Assembly (NCBI GenBank): GCA_029959085.1
Contig: JARWIR010000018.1
Coordinates: 2,728,001 to 2,792,000, forward strand
DNA length: 64,000 nt
Direction of reading: 5' to 3'
DNA from: Nemophila menziesii
Lineage: Eukaryota; Streptophyta; Magnoliopsida; Boraginales; Hydrophyllaceae
The notes beneath the pieces are model-generated. The model searched no databases. It was given only the letters and a program-made list of their open reading frames with translations, and was not told the origin of the DNA. How positions within the stretch are numbered: the stretch's first letter is position 1; each line of letters opens with the position of its first letter. This document shows positions 38,842-50,139 of this stretch, piece after piece. The position numbers were made by a program, and so were the translations under genes.

Positions 38842-40368
38842 TTGTTCTTGCTTTCTCAGAATTACAGGTTTTGGTATATGTTTGGAGATATCGTGATCCT
38901 TGATAATCCCGAAAGCCTAGTTCGAGAGAAAAACAAAAGAGATAAAGAAGCAAGAAAACAAGCAAGGTTAGAAAAAGCAATGGCAGAAGATAATGCTCAA
39001 GATCCCGTGATTCAAGATCCCGTGATTCAGTTGGATGACAACGGTCTCCCAATAGCTCCACTGGTAGGAGTTCAATTACCTATTCCACCGGTAGGAGTCC
39101 AATTACCAGCTCCTCCCGGAAATCAACAGCAAGTCAATAATAATGGTGGAGTACTTCACGATCATGGACCGCAGATCTTCCAACCGAACAACCATGGACC
39201 TTTTCGTATACCACCACTAGGACTCTGTCCACCTGCAATTCAAGGAGTTCGATTCAGACCAGACGCATGGATGATTAACCAATTTACAACCGTGGGACAG
39301 TATAGTGGTGCAGCTCGTGAAGATCCTATTCGTGCTATGTACAAGTTTATGCAAATCTGTGATGCATATGTCACCCCTGGAGTAACCCAAGAACAAATGT
39401 ACTTTCATATGTTTCCATTCTTCCTCACCGGAGGAGCAAGTGAGTGGTATGATCAACAGCCACACAACGTGATTGTGACTTGGGATCAACTTCAGACAGC
39501 CTTTTTCGATAGGTACTATCCTCAAAGTGTTCGACTTAGTGGGCAATTAGATATTGTTTACTTTCTCCAAGAGCCAGTAGAAACTGTAGGTGCTGCATGG
39601 ACTCGTTTTTAAACATTATTACGCAAGTGCCCATTACATGGGTACTCTCTTGAATTACAACTTGGAATATTTTATCGAAGTTTAGGTGATGTTGCGATAG
39701 ACAAAATCGATACTATGTGCCAAGGTGGTCTCATGATGGTCACAACTGAGCAAGCTCTGATTATCATGGACCGAATTATGAAGAATGAAATGAGTTGGCA
39801 ATCCCCAAAATCATCGGTTAGAGCTTCGGAAAGAGGTACTTTGAATTTGGATACAGAAACTGCATTGAACGCTAAGATTGCTGCACTTGAGAACAAGCTG
39901 AAACAATTATCTGTGTCGAATAAAGCTGTGGTAAACATAGTTAATGAACCAGAATTATGTTCTAGTTGTGGAGGAGATGATCATGGCTGGGAAGAATGTG
40001 CCAACAACCCAGAATCCGTATACTTCGTTAATCAGCGAGGTAACTATTCAGGTGGTCAAGGGTATGGAAATCAAAACAGAAATCATCCAGGCTTTCAGTA
40101 TTCGAATCCACATGGGGCAGCCAATCCTGGAACATATCAACAAAGACCTCAAGGGAACAATTACCAGTTTAAATCACAAAATCAACCTAGAGCCGATCAA
40201 GACGCGTATGCCGACACGTTAGCTCAAAAGGCGCTTCCATCTCGACCTCAGGAAGGCGAAATTACCGCAAGTGAGTTAGCACTTACTTTGACGCAATACA
40301 TATCCCATACGGATAAGAGGTCGGAGAAAATTGAAAACCAGCTATCGCGATTCATGGATGAAACCTGA
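38842..40368 (+). pseudogene. gag: E1 gag, copy 1 (broken and truncated)
   Basis: Athila-type capsid/nucleocapsid gene. The N-terminal part (38842-39612) has a basic KNKRDKEARKQ stretch, Pro-rich repeats, and the retrotransposon-gag domain with FDRYYPQSV. A TAA at 39610-39612 interrupts it, and the same frame reopens at once and runs to 40368. That second part holds a coiled region (NAKIAALENKLKQL) and a CCHC zinc knuckle, CX2CX4HX4C, near residue 82 of the reopened ORF. The end is artificial: the frame runs into LTR sequence and stops at TGA 40366-40368. Copies 2 and 3 carry the same TAA. Confidence 0.85.
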
Positions 40369-40798
40369 GAATAGCTCCTAAGTCCACCTTGACGGGGGTT
40401 AGGAGAATTTAGAATCCCGACTATTACTAGTTACTAATTTGTCCCTTAGAAGAAGCATTGATTAAGTTTATTTTGGTGAAACCTAGCATGACTCAAGTAC
40501 TATTCTCTCATTCTTTTAGTCTCTTCATATTTAATTTCTTGCATTAGTTTAATTTTAGTTTAATATTTACTTTATTTGCACTTTAGTCCTTTAATCAAAA
40601 ATCAAAATAAAAATATTTTTCTTTACTTTCAATTTTCATTCAAGCAACTATCTCTATTTATTGCATACAGTTTAATCATACCTAATCCGTCCCTGAGATC
40701 GATCCCGTTTACCGGATATTACTTGGACGACCCGTACACTTGCGGTACGTGTCTTGCCTTTTTAGGTGTGTTTATTTAGAACACACTAGGATACACCA
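40366..40798 (+). repeat. Truncated LTR 3' end in tandem copy 2
   Basis: 433-bp LTR tail starting at acctgagaatag, without TATA or upstream LTR sequence. It is the first part of tandem copy 2. Several positions match copy 3 rather than copy 1. Confidence 0.92.
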
Positions 40799-40804
40799 AG
40801 TTTT

Positions 40805-40823
40805 TGGGGCCGCTGCCGGGGAC
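40805..40823 (+). other. Mutated PBS in tandem copy 2
   Basis: tggggccgctgccggggac: C to G at the fourth base relative to copy 1 (tggcgcc). Copy 3 (42879-42897) has the same change. The mismatch lies near the primer 3' end. Confidence 0.8.
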
Positions 40824-40915
40824 GGTTGCGTGTGACCACGGTGTTAGCCGTAATTGTTTTAGTTGCTAGTTTTTAGTTTAGTTTTAATTTTTATTTTTCA
40901 GTTTTACGCTTTGGG

Positions 40916-42442
40916 TTGTTCTTGCTTTCTTATAATTACATGTTTTGGTATATGCTTGGAGATATCGTGATCCTTGATAATCCCGAAAGCCTAGTTCGAG
41001 AGAAAAACAAAAGAGATAAAGAAGCAAGAAAACAAGTAAGGTTAGAAAAAGCAATGGCAGAAGATAATGCTCAAGATCCCGTGATTCAAGATCCCGTGAT
41101 TCAGTTGGATGACAACGGTCTCCCAATAGCTCCACTGGTAGGAGTTCAATTACCTATTCCACCGGTAGGAGTCCAATTACCAGCTCCTCCCGGAAATCAA
41201 CAGCAAGTCAATAATAATGGTGGAGTACTTCACGATCATGGACCGCAGATCTTCCAACCGAACAACCATGGACCTTTTCGTATACCACCACTAGGACTCT
41301 GTCCACCTGCAATTCAAGGAGTTCGATTCAGACCAGACGCATGGATGATTAACCAATTTACAACCGTGAGACAGTATAGTGGTGCAGCTCGTGAAGATCC
41401 TATTCGTGCTATGTACAAGTTTATGCAAATCTGTGATGCATATGTCACCCCTGGAGTAACCCAAGAACAAATGTACTTTCATATGTTTCCATTCTTCCTC
41501 ACCGGAGGAGCAAGTGAGTGGTATGATCAACAGCCACACAACGTGATTGTGACTTGGGATCAACTTCAGATAGCCTTTTTCGATAGGTACTATCCTCAAA
41601 GTGTTCGACTTAGTGGGCAATTAGATATTGTTTACTTTCTCCAAGAGCCAGTAGAAACTGTAGGTGCTGCATGGACTCGTTTTTAAACATTATTACGCAA
41701 GTGCCCATTACATGGGTACTCTCTTGAATTACAACTTGGAATATTTTATCGAAGTTTAGGTGATGTTGCGATAGACAAAATCGATACTATGTGCCAAGGT
41801 GGTCTCATGATGGTCACAACTGAGCAAGCTCTGATTATCATGGACCGAATTATGAAGAATGAAATGAGTTGGCAATCCCCAAAATCATCGGTTAGAGCTT
41901 CGGAAAGAGGTACTTTGAATTTGGATACAGAAACTGCATTGAACGCTAAGATTGCTGCACTTGAGAACAAGCTGAAACAATTATCTGTGTCGAATAAAGC
42001 TGTGGTAAACATAGTTAATGAACCAGAATTATGTTCTAGTTGTGGAGGAGATGATCATGGCTGGGAAGAATGTGCCAACAACCCAGAATCCGTATACTTC
42101 GTTAATCAGCGAGGTAACTATTCAGGTGGTCAAGGGTATGGAAATCAAAACAGAAATCATCCAGGCTTTCAGTATTCGAATCCACATGGGGCAGCCAATC
42201 CTGGAACATATCAACAAAGACCTCAAGGGAACAATTACCAGTTTAAATCACAAAATCAACCTAGAGCCGATCAAGACGCGTATGCCGACACGTTAGCTCA
42301 AAAGGCGCTTCCATCTCGACCTCAGGAAGGCGAAATTACCGCAAGTGAGTTAGCACTTACTTTGACGCAATACATATCCCATACGGATAAGAGGTCGGAG
42401 AAAATTGAAAACCAGCTATCGCGATTCATGGATGAAACCTGA
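40916..42442 (+). pseudogene. gag: E1 gag, copy 2 (chimeric)
   Basis: Same structure and breaks as copy 1 (in-frame TAA at 41684-41686, end TGA at 42440-42442). Its front shares changes with copy 3 (SYNYMFWYML, KQVRLEKAM). From the GLCPPAI position on it shares changes with copy 1 (Cys and Trp in CPPAI...DAWMIN, RLSGQ, SERGTL, NHPGF, SHTDK). It has private changes such as Gly to Arg in TTVRQ. It is thus a recombinant of the outer two copies. Confidence 0.85.
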
Positions 42443-42872
42443 GAATAGCTCCTAAGTCCACCTTGACGGGGGTTAGGAGAATTTAGAATCCCGACTATTA
42501 CTAGTTACTAATTTGTCCCTTAGAAGAAGCATTGATTAAGTTTATTTTGGTGAAACCTAGCGTGACTCAAGTACTATTCTCTCATTCTTTTAGTCTCTTC
42601 ATATTTAATTTCTTGCATTAGTTTAATTTTAGTTTAATATTTACTTTATTTGCACTTTAGTCCTTTAATCAAAAATCAAAATAAAAATATTTTTCTTTAC
42701 TTTCAATTTTCATTCAAGCAACTATCTCTATTTATTGCATACAGTTTAATCATACCTAATCCGTCCCTGAGATCGATCCCGTTTACCGGATATTACTTGG
42801 ACGACCCGTACACTTGCGGTACGTGTCTTGCCTTTTTAGGTGTGTTTATTTAGAACACACTAGGATACACCA
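42440..42872 (+). repeat. Truncated LTR 3' end in tandem copy 3
   Basis: Same 433-bp LTR tail as in copy 2. It is followed by the mutated PBS (42879-42897) and the leader of the third gag. Confidence 0.92.
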
Positions 42873-42989
42873 AGTTTTTGGGGCCGCTGCCGGGGACGGT
42901 TGCGTGTGACCACGGTGTTAGCCGTAATTGTTTTAGTTGCTAGTTTTTAGTTTAGTTTTAATTTTTATTTTTCAGTTTTACGCTTTGGG

Positions 42990-45359
42990 TTGTTCTTGCT
43001 TTCTTATAATTACATGTTTTGGTATATGCTTGGAGATATCGTGATCCTTGATAATCCCGAAAGCCTAGTTCGAGAGAAAAACAAAAGAGATAAAGAAGCA
43101 AGAAAACAAGTAAGGTTAGAAAAAGCAATGGCAGAAGATAATGCTCAAGATCCCGTGATTCAAGATCCCGTGATTCAGTTGGATGACAACGGTCTCCCAA
43201 TAGCTCCACTGGTAGGAGTTCAATTACCTATTCCACCGGTAGGAGTCCAATTACCAGCTCCTCCCGGAAATCAACAGCAAGTCAATAATAATGGTGGAGT
43301 ACTTCACGATCATGGACCGCAGATCTTCCAACCGAACAACCATGGACCTTTTCGTATACCACCACTAGGACTCCGTCCACCTGCAATTCAAGGAGTTCGA
43401 TTCAGACCAGACGCAGGGATGATTAACCAATTTACAACCGTGGGACAGTATAGTGGTGCAGCTCGTGAAGATCCTATTCGTGCTATGTACAAGTTTATGC
43501 AAATCTGTGATGCATATGTCACCCCTGGAGTAACCCAAGAACAAATGTACTTTCATATGTTTCCATTCTTCCTCACCGGAGGAGCAAGTGAGTGGTATGA
43601 TCAACAGCCACACAACGTGATTGTGACTTGGGATCAACTTCAGACAGCCTTTTTCGATAGGTACTATCCTCAAAGTGTTCGACTTACTGGGCAATTAGAT
43701 ATTGTTTACTTTCTCCAAGAGCCAGTAGAAACTGTAGGTGCTGCATGGACTCGTTTTTAAACATTATTACGCAAGTGCCCATTACATGGGTACTCTCTTG
43801 AATTACAACTTGGAATATTTTATCGAAGTTTAGGTGATGCTGCGATAGACAAAATCGATACTATGTGCCAAGGTGGTCTCATGATGGTCACAACTGAGCA
43901 AGCTCTGATTATCATGGACCGAATTATGAAGAATGAAATGAGTTGGCAATCCCCAAAATCATCGGTTAGAGCTTCGGAAAGAGTTACTTTGAATTTGGAT
44001 ACAGAAACTGCATTGAACGCTAAGATTGCTGCACTTGAGAACAAGCTGAAACAATTATCTTTGTCGAATAAAGCTGTGGTAAACGTAGTTACTGAACCAG
44101 AATTATGTTCTAGTTGTGGAGGAGATGATCATGGCTGGGAAGAATGTGCCAACAACCCAGAATCCGTATACTTCGTTAATCAGCGAGGTAACTATTCAGG
44201 TGGTCAAGGGTATGGAAATCAAAACAGAAATCATCCAAGCTTTCAGTATTCGAATCCACATGGGGCAGCCAATCCTGGAACATATCAACAAAGACCTCAA
44301 GGGAACAATTACCAGTTTAAATCACAAAATCAACCTAGAGCCGATCAAGACGCGTATGCCGACACGTTAGCTCAAAAGGCGCTTCCATCTCGACCTCAGG
44401 AAGGCGAAATTACCGCAAGTGAGTTAGCACTTACTTTGACGCAATACATATCCCATACGTATAAGAGGTCGGAGAAAATTGAAAACCAGCTATCGCGATT
44501 CATGGATGAAACCCACACAAGAGAAAATAGGATGGAAGAAACATTAAACTCACATTCTGCTTCGTTAAAAGTCTTAGAGACTCAAATATCAAAGATCGCC
44601 AATAGTTTGAATGTTCGAGGTCAAGGCCAACTTCCAACTGATACGGAGATTCCTAAGCAATTTGAAAGTTGTAACACGATCACTACCAGAAGTGGTAAGA
44701 CTGTGCAACCACCACCCTTCCCGGTTATGAAAGAAAAAGAAGTTACTAGAAAAGAAAAACCATTAGAGGAGGTGGAAAAAAAAGAAGAACCTGAGGTGGT
44801 AGAAGTGGAGAAGATTCTGGAAAAGACAAAGAATAAAGATATTATAGAAAGCCGTCCGCCTCCACCATTCCCTTCCAGAGTTCAGAAGAAAGGAGATACG
44901 GTTGAATATGAAAGATTCATGAACATGGTGAGTAAGCTCAATATTAATATACCTTTCTTAGAGGCTATCAAGGGGGTACCAAAGTATTTGAAATTCCTGA
45001 AAAGAGCTCTTACAAACAAAAACCGATATCTTGAGAATGAAATGTTAGGCTTGCCAGAAGAATGCAGTGCTATATGTCGGAGTAAGTTACCACCGAAGTT
45101 ACTTGATCCTGGGAGTTTTACTATTCCCGTCTCTATTGGTAATGAATGGCAAGCGAAGGCTTTATGCGATTTGGGAGCGAGTATTAATCTTATGCCTAAA
45201 TCAATTTTTAAAAAGTTGAAGATCGGAGACGCAAGACCAACCTCTATGGTCTTGCAAATGGCTGACAGATCCCTCATGCATCCAGAGGGAAGAGTAGAAA
45301 ATGTCCTCGTCAAGGCAGGTACGTTAATTTTTCCAGTTGATTTTGTTATACTTGACTGC
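42990..45359 (+). pseudogene. gag-pro: E1 gag-pro, copy 3 (the copy that continues into protease)
   Basis: Gag part 42990-43760 ends at the shared TAA. The long frame 43863-45359 then contains the coiled region, CCHC knuckle (CSSCGGDDHGWEEC), a Lys/Glu-rich linker (PPPFPVMKEKEV... region) and an aspartic protease with the D-L-G-A-S active site followed by INLMPKS, typical of plant Ty3/gypsy retropepsins. At 45359 it is cut by E2 in a Cys codon. Everything from 45360 to the stop at 45473 is E2 LTR. The protease continues at 55090. Gag assembles particles and the protease matures them; here both are disabled by the stop and the insertion. Confidence 0.88.
45355..45359. other. Target-site duplication of E2, left copy (actgc)
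   Basis: actgc here and at 55085-55089 flank E2 exactly. Confidence 0.96.
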
Positions 45360-46902
45360 TGGTGTCGCCTAGGGTGTGATAAAAATAAGATCAAATTAAG
45401 TATGGAAAACTATGCACTCTCACCCAAGACAGGCACAGTACTGCAAGTATTACAGGATGTATGCAAGTTTTAATGATAAGTAGAGTTCGTTCTCAGGGAC
45501 TTAAGTGTGTTAATCGCGTAGGAACAGATAACGAGTAAAAGTAAATAACTAGAAGACAGTGAACTAAAGCAAAGAGAATTTCGAAATAAGCAATTAAAAC
45601 TAATTAAAACTAGGAAAATAAAGACAATAAAGTAAAAGATTAAGAATAAGAGATGAGAGGTATAGCTTAGGTTTTGCTGGTATGCACTAATCCCTCTAAT
45701 TCTATCTATAAATCTAGTTCATAAGGGAGAATATTAGCTCTTGGTAATACTTAGTCAGGATTCTAAATTCCACTACCTTAGACCTTGAGAGCGACTAAGG
45801 GGGCTACGGCACAACCAAGACGAGGACTCAAATAGGGTTATCAAACGCCACTAAGACCCTATCCAGCACACTATAATCAATTGGTGATATGGTGATTAAA
45901 ACAAACCCTAATGACTATCTAGTTAGAAGTATGTTTTGTCAGAACTGCTATCGACACTAGACATTATGTGGTGGTTCAATAGTTAAACACCCTGTCAAGG
46001 AGACCATCTAACTACTATTAAAACAATCCTAAAGTGATCAGTTCTAGGAAAGACATTAAATCAAAACACATAAGCAAATATAAAGTAAGTAGCTAATATC
46101 AGATTAAAACATATAATTCCCAAAGAAACTTAGATAGAAGAATTATAATTCATAGATTATACATATGCAAAACCCAAGCTATGGGAGGTTTAGTTCATAC
46201 CTGAAGGAAATAAACTAAAAGAAATTACAAAAGACATCATCTTGCTCTCTACAATAAACTGGAAGAATAAAACCTTAAGAACTAATTACTATGAGGCAAG
46301 GATGATTTACAAGTGATATAAGGGTGTATTTATAAGTGTTTAGAAGACCTAATTCGTTTTCTTGAGGAATAGTTAAGGTAATGGACTTCTAGCCCAACTC
46401 AAATTCGTATGGAAATAAAGATAAACACTGCTGCGTTGTTTTGGTCATAACTTCTTCGTTATTGGTCCGTTTGAGCTCCACAAGATACCAAAAGAATCGC
46501 AACGGAATTATCTTTACCCTACAGAAGGAAATCTCCAAATTCGGCCTATTTCTTAGGTAAAAACGCATATCTTTGGACGTGATCTGCAGAATCCCAGATT
46601 TAGGCAGCTTTTCCTTTTCCATCTTTTTAGCTTTTATTTCCTTTTCTCCAATTACCATGTAAATTCCTTTCCATAAGTTGTTGTCTTTGACTTGGACTCT
46701 AATTAATCTCCATAATTATCTTTAAAGCTACACACTAAATAAACAATTAAACCCAATATGCTCTAAAAATATTATTTCTACAAATCAAGACACAAAATAG
46801 GAAAGTGCACTAAAACTCAAGAAAATCGACATTATTGACTTCTAAAACACTAAAAATGATGTCTCATCTTAACATAAATCTATCACAAATGAGGAGACAT
46901 CC
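45360..46902 (-). repeat. E2 3' LTR
   Basis: 1543 bp (45360-46902). The outer (minus-strand 5') end reads ggatgtctcc, where TGATG would be expected, a one-base change of the terminal T. TATAAATA lies on the minus strand at 46327-46334. It contains 167 bp (45457-45623) missing from the other LTR. The ORF at 46389-46658 lies within this LTR and is not supported as a gene. Confidence 0.93.
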
Positions 46903-46917
46903 AGACCCCCAACTCAA
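46903..46917 (-). promoter_or_regulatory. E2 polypurine tract
   Basis: On the minus strand ttgagttgggggtct directly precedes the 3' LTR, the expected site of plus-strand DNA priming. Confidence 0.8.
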
Positions 46918-48498
46918 AGTTGTATCGTCCCGATACAATATAAGATAAAAACATAGGGAAGTCTAGAAATACACACTTGTAAAATTCTTAACAAAAGGGA
47001 AAAAGCATAGCAGAATATATAGAATAAACCTAAAGCACATAACTCAGAAAATTTCATGCAATAATATTCATAAACTACATACCTGTACACTTCTCATATC
47101 CACAGTCAACACGGCTTGAATTCAAGATCAGATTAGTTTCGCAATGTAAGAAGGATTGGGACTTTACTCAGTTCCCCAAGAGAGCTATAGATTGTTCATC
47201 AAACCTTACTAGTATCAAGGATCCACTTAACTAATCTCTAATGGTTCAATCACTTCTTAATTACATAACAAAGAATCACAAGGTCTTTAAGGTTGTAAAG
47301 TAGGCTTAGGGACGGTATGATAGTATATTTGGATAATTTGGAGTGAGCTTTTGGCTCTCTCCTCACTAGCCATTAACAAATCGCCCTAGAGCTTGAGTTA
47401 CTCTCATAAAACGTTTCTCACTCAACCCAATGATTTCTTTGATGCATAATTTAGCATCCCCAATTAACACAACTAAAGCTTAAGATGTTCACATAAAAAT
47501 CCACTTTGCCGGTCCGAATATATATATATATTTTCTTTTCTTTTCAAATCAATTTTCTTTTCTAGCCATGACTCTCTTTTAATGATGAGATATCACGCTA
47601 ATTTTCTCATATATATATTTTTCTTTTAATGCCCTTGTTGGCAATATTAGCTCGAAGCTTCTTTTTCATTTACTATTACCCCGGCAAAGGGTTACAATAC
47701 AAATCTGTGAAACATCATCAATATACAGCACAAAGCACAATAATAAGCTCAAAAATCCCAACATAACAATTCCCATAATGGTGTTCCCACCACCCCAAAC
47801 TTAAGCTCTAAAACAACTGTCTAAGCATCGCGATTCGAGTGCGGGTCATATGGAAAAGTCCTAAAATCTAAAGGATATGGCTTATAATGTGTTTCAATAA
47901 AAAGGCTTTAGAAAGGCTAAAAGGGGCTAAGAAGGATATAACATTTAAACTCAAAAATCACAAGGTGAGAAGGTATAAAAAGGCTTCAAAGGCTTTAAAA
48001 ATATGAAAGAACCGCCTTGATCACTTTCTACACTATGTAATTTAGAAAATTTCTTACCTTTAGCACTTTCATCAAATGGTTTTTCAACTAGCTTGGATCT
48101 CACGGCCTACACACTTCTCAAGGTTCCCTGAGATCGAACATACTTTCTATCGCATTGCTCACTAATCTTTTCTTTACTATCAACGTGTGTTTTCCTGCAA
48201 ATACTCAACGCATACAAATACATAGCTCATAAACATATCACTTACTATCATTAATCTACTGAGCTTATGCTTTCAAGCTATTAAACACACTCTACATCTA
48301 ATTCCCATGCATCAAAAAATTTAATTTCACCCAAAAACAGAAAAAAATGGAGATGAGAGACAACGAATCCCCACACCCCCAACTCAAAAATGAGCCGTGT
48401 CCCCACGACTCGAAAAAGACTTGAAAAAAAGAAATTAAAATTAGCAGATAGGCATATTTACAGAAATGGTAAGGAAGAAAGAGAACATACTCTCGAGG
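46903..48498 (-). other. E2 3' untranslated region with PPT-like motifs
   Basis: About 1.6 kb between the env-like stop and the 3' LTR, with no convincing ORF. On the minus strand TTGAGTTGGGGGT occurs at 46905-46917 (true PPT, next to the LTR) and 48375-48387, and the variant TTAAGTTTGGGGT at 47792-47804. The region is recognisably related to the 3' region of E1 (shared ccggcaaagggttacaat and gagtcatggcta motifs). Confidence 0.75.
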
Positions 48499-49695
48499 CT
48501 ATTGCCTCGGATCATTGATACCCAAGGTTGGAATTGCTGGACCTTTCGTTAATTGCTCAAGGAGTTTCATGATGTGCACTTGATTAGCATTGATTTGTGC
48601 CACATCATTGACTAAGAAAGTTTGAGCTGCTTCAAATTTCGTTAAACGCTCCTCCGTCTTCTCTTGCCAATTTTCCTCCTTTTCTTCCTTCGAGGCTTGA
48701 GTAGAACCCGCTCTTCGAAGACTTTCTTTGATCCAAGCATTATCAATATAACTCATCTTAAATTCGAGTTTCTCTTCTTCACCCAATACTACATTCGCTT
48801 TTCGCACAAGACACGTGATCATAGTTGGAAATTTAACATTATAAACCGATTTAGGAGAGACCGAGAATCGTATCACCTCCTCATAGATCAACTGTGCCAC
48901 ATCAATTTCTTCTCCTCTCAAAATACAGTCCAACAGTAGCGCGTTCTTCATGGTCACCTCCAAAGTTCGTGTATTTCCAAAGACATTAGGGATAAGGAAA
49001 TTGTGCCAAATTCTAGCATCTGCTTGAAGATATTTGTAAGGCCAAGGTGCCTTCAATTCTCCCTTATGAAATTGCACTTTTTCCTTGTCTAAAACATGCT
49101 CAAAAAGTAATTCCTCATCAAAGATTTTTCTTTTAGCAACTGCTTCTTCAAATTTACAAAAACCTTTCAATTGCTTAAACTTGAAGTGGTTCCTAATCTC
49201 CTCAACTGTGAAAGGAACTAAATTTCCTCTAATCGGAACACAATTACTATCTTGGCTAAAGAGGTCTAGATAGAACTCCAAAACTAATTCATGACATAAT
49301 TCAGAACGGCTTACCATGAACGTAGACCAACCCAATTTTTCACTAAGCTCAAAGAATCTCTTGTATTCTCCATCTCTAATTTCTTCCTTGAATACTTTCT
49401 CATAAGCAAAAGGTAGTTCTTTTAATTGTTTCTCTGCAGAAATCTTCAGAGCTCTTGAAGTATCCACTTTCTCTATAGGTATATGATCTTGTTGAGGTAG
49501 TGTTCTCTCCTTTGCATAATAATAAAGCTTTTTACCATTACTATCATACGAAGGTTTCCCACTCTTCTTTACTTTCTCTTTACCCTTTGATTTAGAACTA
49601 GCACCTTTGTCAATTGATTTCTTCTTGTTTAAATCCAATCCCTTGCTACTCATCACCTCCCTCTTGTTAGATAAGATTGTTGTTCTATTAGTCAT
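48499..49695 (-). CDS. Env-like (ORF3) protein of Athila-type element
   Basis: 398 codons, uninterrupted. The ATG at 49695-49693 starts MTNRTT; a frame from the upstream TTG is less likely. The N-terminus is Lys/Ser-rich and basic (KSKGKEKVKKS). The middle carries the conserved block seen in plant Athila-type third ORFs and putative plant transposon proteins (LCHELVLEFYLDLF, then VPIRGNLVPFTVEEI and WHNFLIPN). The C-terminal third is predicted coiled coil (EKEENWQEKTEERLTKFEAA). I see no signal peptide or strong membrane segment, so an envelope role is not supported by the sequence. A PPT-like motif lies 10 bases upstream of the ATG. It is the only long intact frame in E2. Its function in the element is unknown. 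Confidence 0.8.
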   Translation of the reverse strand: MTNRTTILSNKREVMSSKGLDLNKKKSIDKGASSKSKGKEKVKKSGKPSYDSNGKKLYYYAKERTLPQQDHIPIEKVDTSRALKISAEKQLKELPFAYEKVFKEEIRDGEYKRFFELSEKLGWSTFMVSRSELCHELVLEFYLDLFSQDSNCVPIRGNLVPFTVEEIRNHFKFKQLKGFCKFEEAVAKRKIFDEELLFEHVLDKEKVQFHKGELKAPWPYKYLQADARIWHNFLIPNVFGNTRTLEVTMKNALLLDCILRGEEIDVAQLIYEEVIRFSVSPKSVYNVKFPTMITCLVRKANVVLGEEEKLEFKMSYIDNAWIKESLRRAGSTQASKEEKEENWQEKTEERLTKFEAAQTFLVNDVAQINANQVHIMKLLEQLTKGPAIPTLGINDPRQ

Positions 49696-49704
49696 CTTCA
49701 ATTA

Positions 49705-49717
49705 ACCCCCAACTCAA
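49705..49717 (-). promoter_or_regulatory. PPT-like motif before E2 env-like ORF
   Basis: Minus-strand TTGAGTTGGGGGT, the same motif as the true PPT, ten bases upstream of the ORF start. E1 has it at the same place (56547-56559). Confidence 0.6.
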
Positions 49718-50139
49718 AGCTTTAGCAACCCTTGAAATCTAAACTCTTGAATTAATGGATGAACAAGCTTGATTTGGCCTAGGATAGGTGAATTGGTGAT
49801 GAATCTCTATGTGGGTGAGGATGATTTGTAATGGGTAGGCTTGGATTTTTAGAAATTGTGTGATGAATTTGTGAAATTTGGCTCTTTGATTCTTCAATTT
49901 GAATGAATTTGGTGATGATTGGTAGCTTGAATCTCTCTTGTAATGATGTGGAGAAAGGATTTGATGTGTTATTCTTGATGATTGGGTAGTGTTTTGGTGA
50001 TTGGTGAAGGTTTTGATGAGCTTTAATGGAGTTAGGAGAGTTGTGGAGAAGAAAAAGAGGGTTTGAGTTTATTAAATTCGGAACTAAAAGCTTAATACCT
50101 CTTTTATAACTTAATCCCGTAACTTTCTCTCTCCTCTGG

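Larger units (their letters stand above)
38292..44513 (+). repeat. Three 2074-bp tandem copies of LTR tail + PBS + gag inside E1
   Basis: Copies are 38292-40365, 40366-42439 and 42440-44513, each with the last 433 bp of the LTR, the PBS, the leader and most of gag. At the two extra junctions gag (gatgaaacc) jumps back into the LTR (acctgagaatag). The shared bases are acc, which points to a microhomology-mediated duplication rather than transposition. There are no TSDs at the junctions. Confidence 0.95.

Noticed and set aside
39217..39546. Minus-strand ORFs opposite gag (also at 41291, 43365, 39672, 41746, 43820, 44882)
   Set aside because: Antisense shadows of gag and protease, repeated only because the gag segment is triplicated.
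46389..46658. ORF within the E2 3' LTR
   Set aside because: Lies in LTR sequence, is not maintained in the other LTR, and has no recognisable domain.
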